Source: JAQUBU01 sp036677685 (GTDB lineage Bacteria > Bacillota > Syntrophomonadia > Syntrophomonadales > Syntrophomonadaceae). Taken from it: DNA of 64,000 nt. Below the pieces are notes generated by a model that was not told where the DNA came from, searched no databases, and saw only the letters and a program-made list of their open reading frames with translations. Below are positions 32,683 through 40,858 of the stretch, one piece after another (positions within the stretch are counted from its first letter, which is position 1; every line of letters begins with the position of its first letter). The translations under genes were made by a program, and so were the position numbers. The DNA is taken from NCBI GenBank assembly GCA_036677685.1, contig JAVBWA010000034.1, forward strand, positions 1-64,000. Reading direction: 5' to 3'.

Positions 32683-32938
32683 GATCGTTCTCCATTCCCT
32701 CCTTAAAGACTATTTCTTACCTTTTGCTCCTCAGTTTTGCTCCGGCTTTATTCAATATTATAAAGGTTTTAAAAATTTGAAGTATAAAAATCTGCCAATA
32801 TACTGGAAATAAGAGCGCTTAAAGAAACAGGGGACATCTTTAAGCCTTGTTATAGGCAATAAACCCATTATAAAGAAAATACTTTATTTAACGATACAAA
32901 TGGTATATAATTTAAAAAATAGTTTATTAATAGAATAA

Positions 32939-33044
32939 GGTGTGGCTTATAAGAGAGACTTGCTCAAAGCAGCTCTGCAGAACCAATATTTTTGTAATGC
33001 GATCATTTGAGATCCCATTGCTAAAATATTGGTTCTTCTTTTTT
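32939..33044 (+). ncRNA. Hydrogenase leader RNA motif, copy 1
   Basis: GGTGTGGCTTATAAGAGAGA opens a unit that continues CTTGCTCAAAGCAGCTCTGC and ends in a terminator hairpin. GAACCAATATTTT (32980-32992) pairs with AAAATATTGGTTC (33023-33035), with inner AATG/CATT and GATC/GATC pairs, followed by a T-run. A TATAAT at 32906-32911 could be its -10. The same unit recurs at 33715-33820, directly before the hydrogenase operon. It looks like a cis-regulatory attenuator or riboswitch of unknown ligand. Confidence 0.65.
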
Positions 33045-33080
33045 ATATACTCAACTTTCACAGTTGAATTAGACACAAAT

Positions 33081-33120
33081 TTTAAGCATCGGGAGAAACT
33101 GCGGAGCAGTTTCTTCACAA
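33081..33120. repeat. Hairpin repeat C, inverted copy
   Basis: TTTAAGCATCGGGAGAAACT begins the block, which holds the dyad GAAACTGC-GGA-GCAGTTTC. Other copies lie at 14704-14737 and 51477-51512, and a partial copy at 45044-45075. Confidence 0.7.
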
Positions 33121-33610
33121 TTTAATCATTCCCGAAGGGAATCAATATAAGTGGTCCCCGTAGGGGGCAACACACCGCTGCAACGAGGCTCGTTATAGCT
33201 TGTGAGCAAGATTACGCAGGAGCCTTATTAATACCCTGCGAAGGTGAGGCGGAGAAAGAGGTAGCTACGGGTCCACCGATGCTCCAGGCTGGTCGCCGCT
33301 AAGGTTGCCGTCTACGGATGGAAGGTTAGCACAGTACCACTTGAATGCCGAGCCAAGCAGATGGTATCATTTGGCGACGGAGTAAGTGCGAAAAAGCTAT
33401 GAATTTTTGTTGAGTGCGAAACTTGAATAATTAAATATTAAGGCTCCAAGCTGCTGAACCTAAGGTTTTTGCTATGGTTCAGCAGCCGATGGGTAAAGTG
33501 GGAAACGGCTTTGCCTTCCCGTATTGTGAGAAGGAGTACGCTGAATACTGTTCGGTTTTGATATCGTAACAGGTGTGCTTGCTTTCTGACACACCTGTTA
33601 TTTTTATTAG
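33121..33610 (+). ncRNA. Structured RNA-like element, possibly HEARO/omega-RNA type
   Basis: About 480 bases with no ORF but dense potential pairing. Hairpins include ATTCCCGAAGGGAAT (33127-33141), CCCC-GTA-GGGG (33156-33166), CTTG-TGAG-CAAG near 33200-33211, CGCAGG/CCTGCG (33216-33240) and CTGCTGAACC/GGTTCAGCAG (33452-33485). Long-range pairs such as GTCGCC with GGCGAC are possible. It ends in an intrinsic terminator, AACAGGTGTG/CACACCTGTT plus T-run (33568-33605). Size and density recall IscB/IsrB-associated HEARO (omega) RNAs, many of which lack a linked ORF. That assignment is a hypothesis from appearance only; the existence of a structured RNA is better supported. Confidence 0.45.
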
Positions 33611-33644
33611 TAATTCTAAGGTGTTCGGTATTAGGCACACATTC

Positions 33645-33687
33645 TATTAACAAAACAGGCGGCGGATTCTAATCCCTCGCCTCGTTA
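33645..33687. repeat. Interspersed repeat D, copy 1
   Basis: TATTAACAAAACAGGCGGCG begins a 43-base block ending in CGCCTCGTTA. It matches 51297-51339 with few changes. Both lie upstream of operons. Confidence 0.7.
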
Positions 33688-33714
33688 TATTTTGTAAACT
33701 TATACGAAAACAAA

Positions 33715-33820
33715 GATGTGGCTTATAAGAGAGACTTGCCCAAAGCAGCTCTGCAGAACCAATATTTTTGTAATGTGATCGTTTGTGGTTACATTGCGGG
33801 AATATTGGTTCATTTTTTTT
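33715..33820 (+). ncRNA. Hydrogenase leader RNA motif, copy 2
   Basis: GATGTGGCTTATAAGAGAGA opens this second copy, 65 bases before the NuoE-like gene. The hairpin GAACCAATATT (33756-33766) with AATATTGGTTC (33801-33811) is kept. The inner arm differs from copy 1 but pairs again (AATGT with ACATT, GATC with GGTT using G-T wobbles). Such compensating differences support an RNA structure rather than a DNA site. A run of eight T follows, so it can act as a terminator controlling the hydrogenase genes. Confidence 0.7.
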
Positions 33821-33884
33821 ACTTGCTGACAAACTGTTTGCCTCAGCTAATGCTGAGAGTTAAAAAAAGAAAGGAGGGAAGTAG

Positions 33885-34328
33885 ATGGATTACAAAGCAA
33901 TTATAGCTGCTTATGCTGAAAAGCCCGGGGGATTGATCGAAGCGTATCATGCGATTCTGAAACAAACAAGCTATCTGCCTGCCGAGGCAATAGTTGAAGC
34001 TGCAAAAGCATTTGCTGTGCCGACTTCTGAAGCATACGGTACAGCAACATTTTACTCCATGTTCGCGGTGGGTTCCCGGGGAAAAAATGTTGTCAGAATC
34101 TGTGAAAGCGCCCCCTGTCATATAGCCGGTGCAGCACAGGTGGTAGCCGCATTGGAAAAAGAATTGGGTATCAAGATGGGCGAAAGTACTGCAGATGGGC
34201 GTTTTGCTCTGGAATATACGGAGTGTGTAGGCCAATGTCAGGCTACTCCTGTTATTACTGTCAACGGCAAACATTACCTTAATGTGAGCCCTGCCGACAT
34301 ACCGTCCATAATAGCTGAATACAAATAG
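33885..34328 (+). CDS. hydC: NADH-dependent hydrogenase subunit, NuoE-like
   Basis: The 147-residue protein is the thioredoxin-like [2Fe-2S] subunit of a multimeric [FeFe] hydrogenase (NuoE/HymA/HydC). Cluster ligands are C73, C78 (RICESAPCHIAG) and C114, C118 (ECVGQCQATP). It should pass electrons between the FMN subunit and the catalytic subunit in the cytoplasm. GAAAGGAGG precedes the ATG. It is the first gene of a three-gene operon behind two copies of a structured leader. Confidence 0.92.
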   Translation: MDYKAIIAAYAEKPGGLIEAYHAILKQTSYLPAEAIVEAAKAFAVPTSEAYGTATFYSMFAVGSRGKNVVRICESAPCHIAGAAQVVAALEKELGIKMGESTADGRFALEYTECVGQCQATPVITVNGKHYLNVSPADIPSIIAEYK

Positions 34329-34378
34329 TCCGGCGTTTGAAACGCACCTGAAATCATAAGAAAGAAGGAGGCATACAA

Positions 34379-35596
34379 ATGGCCGAAGAAATGCGTATAG
34401 TATTGCGTAATTACGGCAAGATTGACCCTCTGAAGATAGGAGATTATATTGCCCAGGGTGGTTACGAATCACTTAAAAAAGCCCGCGGCATGGACAAGGC
34501 TGCGCTTATTGCCGAAGTTAAAAATTCCAAGTTGAGAGGCCGCGGTGGTGCAGGATTCAACTGCGGAATGAAATGGTCATTTGCAGCAGCAGCCAAAGCT
34601 GATCAGAAATATGTAATATGCAATGCCGACGAAGGTGAACCCGGCACTTATAAAGACCGCTTGATAATGGAGAACGATCCCCAGACTCTTATCGAAGGAA
34701 TGGCTATTTGTGCCTGTGCTATCGGAGCGACTAAAGGATTCATATATCTCAGGGGTGAATATCCTTTCCTGATTGATACATTAAATACTGCTATTGATCA
34801 AGCAAAACAATTTTTAGGGGATTTTGATCTGGAAGTTAGAAGCGGTGCAGGGGCTTATGTCTGCGGCGAAGAAACTGCTCTGATCGAATCAATCGAGGGG
34901 AACCGCGGCGAACCCCGCTTTAAACCTCCGTTCCCTCCATCCAGTGGTTTATGGGGCAAACCAACCATTGTAAACAATGTGGAAACATTCGCCAATATCC
35001 CGGTTATTATTGAAAAAGGCGCCGCCTGGTACGCCGTCATCGGCAATTCTGCCTATCCGGGAACCAAAGTATTTACCTTGACCGGTGATGTAAAAAACAA
35101 GACATTCTTCGAGGTACCCACCAACTCCACGGTTAGAGACGTGGTATTTGAACTTGGCGGAGGCATCCCCGGCGGCAAGAAGATTAAGGCGGTCCAAATT
35201 GGCGGCACTTCGGGAGCCTTTATACCCGAATCATTACTGGATACCGAAATAGCTTTTGACGCCATGGGTGCTGTTGGCGCTTCACTCGGATCGGGAGCGG
35301 TTTTCGTTCTGGACGAGTCTCGTGATATAGTTGACGTAACAACCCGCATAGCCGGATTCTTCGAGCATGAATCCTGTGGCAAATGTGCGCCCTGTCGTGA
35401 AGGAACCATGCGGATGGCCGAGTTGATGAAGAAGATTAACGACGGCAAAGGGAATGAAACTGATACAAACTTGCTGCAAAAACTGGGGGCTGTCATGTCT
35501 TATTCATGTCTATGCGGTCTTGGTCAGGCAGCACCCGCCCCGGTATTAACCACCATCGAGCATTTCAAAGCCGACTACCAGGCCAAATTTATATAG
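34379..35596 (+). CDS. hydB: NADH-dependent hydrogenase subunit, NuoF-like
   Basis: The 405-residue protein is the NAD(H)/FMN subunit. The glycine-rich nucleotide site is LRGRGGAGFNCGMKWSF near residues 58-74, the FMN loop is ADEGEPGTYKDR near 83-94, and the [4Fe-4S] ligands are in ESCGKCAPCREGTMRM near 338-353 plus CLCGLGQ near 380. It lacks both the N-terminal [2Fe-2S] thioredoxin-like domain and the C-terminal 2[4Fe-4S] ferredoxin domain found in many electron-bifurcating HydB proteins (about 600 residues). AAGGAGG precedes the ATG. It should exchange electrons with NADH. Confidence 0.92.
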   Translation: MAEEMRIVLRNYGKIDPLKIGDYIAQGGYESLKKARGMDKAALIAEVKNSKLRGRGGAGFNCGMKWSFAAAAKADQKYVICNADEGEPGTYKDRLIMENDPQTLIEGMAICACAIGATKGFIYLRGEYPFLIDTLNTAIDQAKQFLGDFDLEVRSGAGAYVCGEETALIESIEGNRGEPRFKPPFPPSSGLWGKPTIVNNVETFANIPVIIEKGAAWYAVIGNSAYPGTKVFTLTGDVKNKTFFEVPTNSTVRDVVFELGGGIPGGKKIKAVQIGGTSGAFIPESLLDTEIAFDAMGAVGASLGSGAVFVLDESRDIVDVTTRIAGFFEHESCGKCAPCREGTMRMAELMKKINDGKGNETDTNLLQKLGAVMSYSCLCGLGQAAPAPVLTTIEHFKADYQAKFI

Positions 35597-35619
35597 GAAA
35601 GAGCAAAGGAGGAAAATTA

Positions 35620-37344
35620 ATGGTTAACCTTACTATAGACGGGATCAAAGTATCCGTTCCTGAGGGCTCTACTATTATAGAGGCAGCAAGAGAAGTCGGT
35701 ATCAACATACCCACGCTGTGTTATCATCCCGATCAGTCGGTTAAAGCCAATTGCAGGGTATGCGTATGTGAAGTGGAAGGAAACAGACTTCTTCAGGCAG
35801 CCTGTGCCATGCCTGTTTTTGAAGGAATGGCAGTAAAAACCAGGACTCCTAAAGTAATAGAAGCCAGAAAAACTATTTTGGAACTCATATTGGCCAATCA
35901 TCCCCAGGATTGCTTAAACTGTATAAGAAACGGGAACTGTGAATTACAGGATCTGGCCCAGGAATACTGCATTCGTGAGAACCCGTTTGAACTTAAGGTT
36001 AAAGGATACGAAAAAGACTTTTCTACTCCGTCGCTGTTCAGGGACCAGGATAAATGCATCTTGTGCAGGCGTTGTATTGAAGCCTGCTCGGTCATACAGT
36101 CCGTTAATGCACTGGGCTTGGAAAATCGCGGGCATCACTCCATGGTAGTCCCCACCCTGGGAGGATCTTTAATAGACAGTCCCTGTATAATGTGTGGTCA
36201 ATGCATCCATGCCTGCCCGGTCGGTGCCATTGGTGAGAGGGAGCAGATCGAGGAATTCCTGGCTGCCGTAGCCGATCCGGACAAAATTGTAGTAACCCAG
36301 ATAGCACCGGCTGTGCGTGTAGCCATAGCTGAAGAAATCGGCATGAATACCGGTGAAATGCCGATGGAGACTTTTGTCACCGGACTGCGTCAGATTGGCT
36401 TTGATTATGTTCTGCATACTAATTTTACAGCCGACTTGACTATCCTGGAAGAAGGCAACGAACTTCTCAAGAGAGTTAAAGAGGGCGGCACATTACCGAT
36501 GTTTACTTCATGCAGCCCTGGCTGGATAAACTTCTGCGAAACTTTTTATCCGGATTTGTTAGACAATCTTTCCACCTGCAAATCGCCCCAGCAGATGTTT
36601 GGCAGCCTGGTTAAAACCTACTGGGCGGATAAGATGGGAGTCGATCCGGCCCAAATTTACTCGGTTTCCATCATGCCCTGCGTGGCGAAAAAATATGAAG
36701 CTGCTCGTCCGGAAATGAATTCCAGCGGATACCGGGATGTGGACCTGGTATTAACTACACGTGAAATCGGCCGTTTATTCCGTATGAGCGGGCTCAACTT
36801 TGAAAAACTGCCGGGGTCCAAATTTGACTCCTGGATGGGAGCCTATACCGGTGCGGCGGTTATCTTCGGAGCATCCGGCGGGGTTATGGAAGCGGCATTA
36901 AGAACCGTTTATGAAGTGGTAACCGGAAAAACTCTTGAAGATGTCAACTTTAAAGGTGTTCGCGGTTTCGAAGGCATAAAAGAAGCCGAGGTCGATCTGG
37001 ATGGTTTGGTGGTCAAGGTAGCTGTCGCCCATAGTCTGTCAAATGCCCGCCAGTTGATGGATCAGGTCAGAGCCGGAGAATCTCCGTATCATTTCATAGA
37101 AATTATGGCTTGCCCGGGTGGATGCATAGGCGGGGGCGGTCAGCCTATCACCAAACGCAACACCAAGCGTATTGAACGTATTGACGCCATTTATCTCGAA
37201 GATGAAGGTTTGCCGGTTAGAAAATCCCATGAGAATTCTGAGGTCAAATCATTATATGAAGACTTCCTGCATGAGCCTCTGGGGCATAAATCCCACGAAC
37301 TCTTGCATACCCACTATCACGATAAACATAAGACTGTTCTATAA
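35620..37344 (+). CDS. hydA: [FeFe] hydrogenase catalytic subunit
   Basis: The 574-residue protein has an N-terminal [2Fe-2S] domain (C34, C45, C48, C62), a His-ligated [4Fe-4S] site (H94, C98, C101, C107) and a two-cluster ferredoxin domain (CILCRRCIEAC and CIMCGQCIHACP near 146-200). The H-cluster domain follows with TSCSPGW (296-302), IMPCVAKKYE (351-360) and MACPGGCIGGGGQP. It makes or oxidises H2 at the diiron site. Ser299 occupies the position of the proton-relay Cys of clostridial CpI. The His-rich tail lacks an extra C-terminal [2Fe-2S] domain. ATG 35620 has AAAGGAGG; the longer frame overlaps hydB. Confidence 0.93.
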   Translation: MVNLTIDGIKVSVPEGSTIIEAAREVGINIPTLCYHPDQSVKANCRVCVCEVEGNRLLQAACAMPVFEGMAVKTRTPKVIEARKTILELILANHPQDCLNCIRNGNCELQDLAQEYCIRENPFELKVKGYEKDFSTPSLFRDQDKCILCRRCIEACSVIQSVNALGLENRGHHSMVVPTLGGSLIDSPCIMCGQCIHACPVGAIGEREQIEEFLAAVADPDKIVVTQIAPAVRVAIAEEIGMNTGEMPMETFVTGLRQIGFDYVLHTNFTADLTILEEGNELLKRVKEGGTLPMFTSCSPGWINFCETFYPDLLDNLSTCKSPQQMFGSLVKTYWADKMGVDPAQIYSVSIMPCVAKKYEAARPEMNSSGYRDVDLVLTTREIGRLFRMSGLNFEKLPGSKFDSWMGAYTGAAVIFGASGGVMEAALRTVYEVVTGKTLEDVNFKGVRGFEGIKEAEVDLDGLVVKVAVAHSLSNARQLMDQVRAGESPYHFIEIMACPGGCIGGGGQPITKRNTKRIERIDAIYLEDEGLPVRKSHENSEVKSLYEDFLHEPLGHKSHELLHTHYHDKHKTVL

Positions 37345-37379
37345 GTCTTGGCTTTATCCATCACACCAAGAATCGAGCA

Positions 37380-37407
37380 GGCGGGGGCGGTCAGCCCCCG
37401 CCCTTTT
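37380..37407 (+). terminator. Terminator of the hydrogenase operon
   Basis: GGCGGGGGC (37380-37388) pairs with GCCCCCGCC (37394-37402) around a 5-nt loop, followed by CTTTT. It is 35 bases after the hydA stop. Confidence 0.85.
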
Positions 37408-37598
37408 ACACCATCTGGCATGCGGGCGCTTCCCAAGGTTGACTCCCATCTATTTCGGCTACTCCCAGGCTACTTCAATCATCCTAATTGTTATGTGCAA
37501 TAAGTGATTTAAGACTATCGTAAAGATTTTGGATTTATGAATAGTTATTAATTTATTGAGAAGAATAGTATTGATTTGAATTACGAAGGAGGATAACC

Positions 37599-37946
37599 AT
37601 GACAAGCATCCAGACATCAATCACTAAGTATCAAGCTTGTATCGATGCATGCTCAAAATGCTTACAGGTATGTAATCAATGCTTTAATTCCTGTTTACTG
37701 GAATCCGATGCCCGAGCACGGGAAAAATGTATTAAAATGCTCAGACTATGTGCAGATGTATGCAACTTAGCTGTTCAGACAATGACAATGGATCATTCAG
37801 AAGCAAAATATATTTGCAATGTATGCAGAACCATTTGTGATGGCTGCGCTACAGAATGTGCAATGTTTAAAGACCAGCACTGCCAGCAATGTGCTGATGT
37901 CTGTCACCAATGTGCTAACGAATGCGCCAAAATGATGCAAAAATAA
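37599..37946 (+). CDS. Cysteine-rich four-helix protein, Csp-like (DUF326)
   Basis: The 115-residue protein has 19 cysteines in repeated helix patterns such as CIDACSKCLQVCNQC (residues 14-28), CRTICDGCATEC and CQQCADVCHQCANEC. This is the copper-storage protein (Csp/DUF326) design, in which a four-helix bundle lines its core with Cys thiolates that hold many Cu(I) ions. No signal peptide is seen, so it acts in the cytoplasm. In an anaerobe rich in iron-sulfur enzymes, buffering copper would protect clusters; this link to the neighbouring hydrogenase is inference. GAAGGAGG precedes the ATG. Confidence 0.85.
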   Translation: MTSIQTSITKYQACIDACSKCLQVCNQCFNSCLLESDARAREKCIKMLRLCADVCNLAVQTMTMDHSEAKYICNVCRTICDGCATECAMFKDQHCQQCADVCHQCANECAKMMQK

Positions 37947-37958
37947 AAATGCTATATG

Positions 37959-37988
37959 ACAGAGCCTGGCCTTGAGCCGAGGCTCTGT
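37959..37988 (+). terminator. Terminator of the Csp-like gene
   Basis: ACAGAGCCT and AGGCTCTGT form a 9-bp stem around a 12-nt loop just after the stop, followed by CTATTTCC. Bases 37989-38233 hold no gene that I can support. Confidence 0.7.
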
Positions 37989-38233
37989 CTATTTCCCGAA
38001 ATATTAGTTATATGCTAATTTGCCGTCCCTTAAATTCAAAGGCGAGGGTTTTAGCAGCCCCTATTAAAAACCATCACGAACAAATAATTTAGTGTCCTTT
38101 GTTGATCGATATACAAATCGACCTTCCACTCAGCTATTCCGCATCTTACAATAGCTTTGAGCTACCTATTTTTAGCCAAATGTTAATGGATAATAAGAAG
38201 TTTCTTTTTATGCAAATAATTACTCTTGAATGG

Positions 38234-38749
38234 TCATAAGTTTTTACGCATTACAAAATCCGTTTGTTCATCTTCTCCCATGAAAAAGGAATGTGTGCCA
38301 AATTTATAAAATCCATTTTTTTTATAAAACAAAATAGCCTTATCGTTCTTCTCCCAGACGCCAAGCCATATGTATATTTTTTTCCTCATATTCGCTATAT
38401 CTACAGCCATGTTCATTAAAACACTTCCTAAACCTTTGCCTTGAAATTCTTTTGCCACATATATTCTTTCGATTTCTAACGATTGTATATCATTTATATC
38501 AGTTTGTGCCGGAGATTCGTTTAATTTTAAGTAGCCTGTTAATTCTCCGTCAGCATAAAGAAGATAAAATAATGAATTGTTATCCAATAATTCGCTATGC
38601 AGCCTATTTAGATTAAAAGACTGCTCCAGATAGGCTTCCATATTTGATGGTGTGTTCATGTGAGCGAAGGTTTCATTATACGTTCTGTAAGAAAAGTCAT
38701 GAAGTATATGAATATCATCCGATATACATTTTTTGAAAGTCAGTTCCAT
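38234..38749 (-). CDS. GNAT acetyltransferase
   Basis: The 171-residue protein (from ATG 38749, GGAAGG upstream) has the GNAT core IERIYVAKEFQGKGLGSVLM near residues 103-122 and the AILFYKKNGFYKFGTHSFFM closing motif. DFVMRKNL at the end is typical of the YjcK/PaiA-like group. The acceptor is unknown. The frame could extend 23 codons further upstream without a ribosome binding site. Confidence 0.85.
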   Translation of the reverse strand: MELTFKKCISDDIHILHDFSYRTYNETFAHMNTPSNMEAYLEQSFNLNRLHSELLDNNSLFYLLYADGELTGYLKLNESPAQTDINDIQSLEIERIYVAKEFQGKGLGSVLMNMAVDIANMRKKIYIWLGVWEKNDKAILFYKKNGFYKFGTHSFFMGEDEQTDFVMRKNL

Positions 38750-39001
38750 TCCTATGTACCTTCCGAATCCTTTGGCAGTGATTTCGTTTACTAAAAATAC
38801 ATCCCATACAAGATGCATGGCATCCGCTTTTTCAGCTTGTATCAGTTTTTTTCCCCATATTATCTTATCGGCACTCCTAACATCATTTTTTTATAAAAGT
38901 TTTCAACCTGCATTTTAGCCTTGTCATCTAATTTCACCGATAAAGCGTTTAAGATAAAGTATAATAAATATATTAAAAGTTATTATTTTGGAGGCCTATT
39001 C

Positions 39002-39448
39002 TTGTATAAGATCATTAGTTTGCGTAATTCTGATAGTCTTCTCATGCAAGAAGCGGAAGAATTATTAAAACAAGTACTTTGGATGCCACTTGGAATAAAT
39101 GTAAAGAATAGAGAAATATTTTTCTCTAAAGCAATTGAAAAATATTATATTGCTATATCTAATGAGGACGATACAATAATAGGCGGTATTATTGTTGCTC
39201 CAGTTGACCAGTACTCACTTGAAATAAGACATTTAGCTGTAAAAGAAGCATTTCAAAACCAAGGAATTGGCAATTCTCTAGTGAATAAGGTATTGCATGA
39301 ATGGCCACACAGAACAATAGAAGTAATTGTACGTAATACCTCAATAAAATTTTGGGAAGCATTAGGTTTCACTAAATTTAGTGATTGGGCAGATCACCCT
39401 GAATTTCTAAAGCATGGTATCCGTTTTCATCTCTATAAAAAAGTTTAA
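39002..39448 (+). CDS. GNAT acetyltransferase with TTG start
   Basis: The 148-residue protein starts at TTG 39002, 7 nt after GGAGG; the longer frame begins in A/T-rich noncoding-like sequence. It carries EIRHLAVKEAFQNQGIGNSL near residues 78-97 and RNTSIKFWEALGFTKFSDWA near 112-131, the standard acetyl-CoA pocket. Substrate is unknown. Divergent from the neighbouring acetyltransferase gene. Confidence 0.82.
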   Translation: MYKIISLRNSDSLLMQEAEELLKQVLWMPLGINVKNREIFFSKAIEKYYIAISNEDDTIIGGIIVAPVDQYSLEIRHLAVKEAFQNQGIGNSLVNKVLHEWPHRTIEVIVRNTSIKFWEALGFTKFSDWADHPEFLKHGIRFHLYKKV

Positions 39449-39563
39449 TTTGTATCAATGTGTTACGCTATCTTAAAACATACTATACATCACTTTATCT
39501 TTAATTAATTTTAAATATTCAAAAAATACTTACTGTATATAATTGTTATTGAGGTGATTAATT

Positions 39564-40400
39564 CTGAAAAGCTCAGATCAGGAATACAACAAGGAAGAGT
39601 CGTATTTTAACACTCGCCAAACAACCAAAACCACCATTTTTTACTATACAGGTACAGGCAATTCATTGTGGGCAGCACGTGTCCTGGCTCGGGAACTGGG
39701 TAATACTGAACTCATTTCCATGGTGGATTGGGATATCGGGAAGCAAGTAATCGACTCGCCTGTAATAGGTTTAATATTCCCGGTGCATATCTGGGGCGTA
39801 CCTTGCCGGGTATTGAATTTCCTGGATGAACTGAAATCAATGTCCCCAGACTATATTTTTGCCATTGCCAACAATGCTGGTCAAGTATCCAATACATTGG
39901 TGCAGTTGGAAAAGGTAATGGAATCGAAGGGCATTAATCTATCCAGCGGATGGTCTATTATTATGCCCTCTAACTATATCCCCTGGGGAGGTCCCGGTTC
40001 CCCGGATGAACAAAATGAGCGTTTTCAAGCAGCGCATAGGAAGTTGTTCACTATTGCCGGGAAAATTCGTGACAGGATGATAATGCCGGTTGAGAAGGGA
40101 CCCCTTTGGCAAAGAATAGTATTTACGGGTTTATATAAATTAACCTTCCCACTCGTTCATAAGATGGACGACAATTTCTGGGTTGATGAGCGCTGCAATC
40201 AATGCGCCCTCTGTGTCAAGGTCTGCCCGGCTCAAAACATTGATATCCAAAATGAAAAATTAATCTGGCATAATCATTGTGAACAATGTTTGGCATGTAT
40301 ACAATGGTGTCCCCAAGAGGCATTGCAGTATGGAAAAAAGACACCTGCTTACTCCAGGTATCACCATCCTGAAGTCAAGGTGAAAGATTTAATGAAATAA
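39564..40400 (+). CDS. EFR1-family flavodoxin-ferredoxin protein
   Basis: The protein (about 278 residues) combines an N-terminal flavodoxin-like fold, with the FMN phosphate loop in TIFYYTGTGNSLWAARVLAR, and a C-terminal 2[4Fe-4S] ferredoxin domain (CNQCALCVKVCPAQN and CEQCLACIQWCPQEA). It should shuttle electrons in the cytoplasm. The FMN loop lies upstream of the first ordinary start (TTG 39666), so translation must begin earlier. An in-frame TGA at 39555 leaves no ATG, GTG or TTG before the loop. GAGGTG sits 7 nt before a CTG at 39564 (ATT at 39561), my preferred start. Confidence 0.75.
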   Translation: MKSSDQEYNKEESYFNTRQTTKTTIFYYTGTGNSLWAARVLARELGNTELISMVDWDIGKQVIDSPVIGLIFPVHIWGVPCRVLNFLDELKSMSPDYIFAIANNAGQVSNTLVQLEKVMESKGINLSSGWSIIMPSNYIPWGGPGSPDEQNERFQAAHRKLFTIAGKIRDRMIMPVEKGPLWQRIVFTGLYKLTFPLVHKMDDNFWVDERCNQCALCVKVCPAQNIDIQNEKLIWHNHCEQCLACIQWCPQEALQYGKKTPAYSRYHHPEVKVKDLMK

Positions 40401-40402
40401 TA

Positions 40403-40695
40403 ATACATATCAATCCTCAAAACTTTGTTTATAAGGCGATGAAAATTATGAGGAAATCCTGCATTCTGGTGATAGAGAAATACGCAGGAATTTTTATATT
40501 TAAGGCCTAATTCTATAGCTTTATTTAACACATCATTATTGGCCGAACCCTGCTGAAACACACATGGTTTATCCCCATTTTCTTGCATACTGCCAGCTGC
40601 TCCGATTGGTAAAGAATAAAGCCCCTTGCACCGGGGGCACGAAATCCAAGGAACTGAAAGAGCTTTGACCGTCAATATCCTTCAGTATTACCCCC
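40403..40695 (-). pseudogene. Decayed copy of the CoA-binding protein gene
   Basis: The reverse strand reads FQQGSANNDVLNKAIELGLK and SCVFLYHQNAGFPHNFHRLI, close to the C-terminal half of the CoA-binding protein at 31380-31808. DNA similarity to that gene continues upstream through a deletion and a frame disruption, and the N-terminal Rossmann half is missing. It is a truncated, non-functional duplicate. Confidence 0.85.
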
Positions 40696-40858
40696 GTACT
40701 TGATTTCCTATTTTGATGTCTTACAATTTTCCAAGCAAATCATACCGTATTGGGGAGTACAGTGAAAGTTTGGTAATAACTGCAGACACCCGTTAACCAT
40801 AATACCATTTATTGCATATATTGTATTGAAATGCTTGTTTTAAGAGGAGTGGTTAATC

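Noticed and set aside
33121..33610. Group II intron, RNase P RNA, tmRNA or cobalamin riboswitch
   Set aside because: The hallmark conserved segments of these RNAs (intron domain V, the GAGGAAAGTCC of RNase P, tmRNA ends, the B12 box) were not found.
40361..40675. A complete 104-residue gene on the minus strand
   Set aside because: It is an open stretch inside a decayed CoA-binding gene copy; its first part is out of register with the parent protein.
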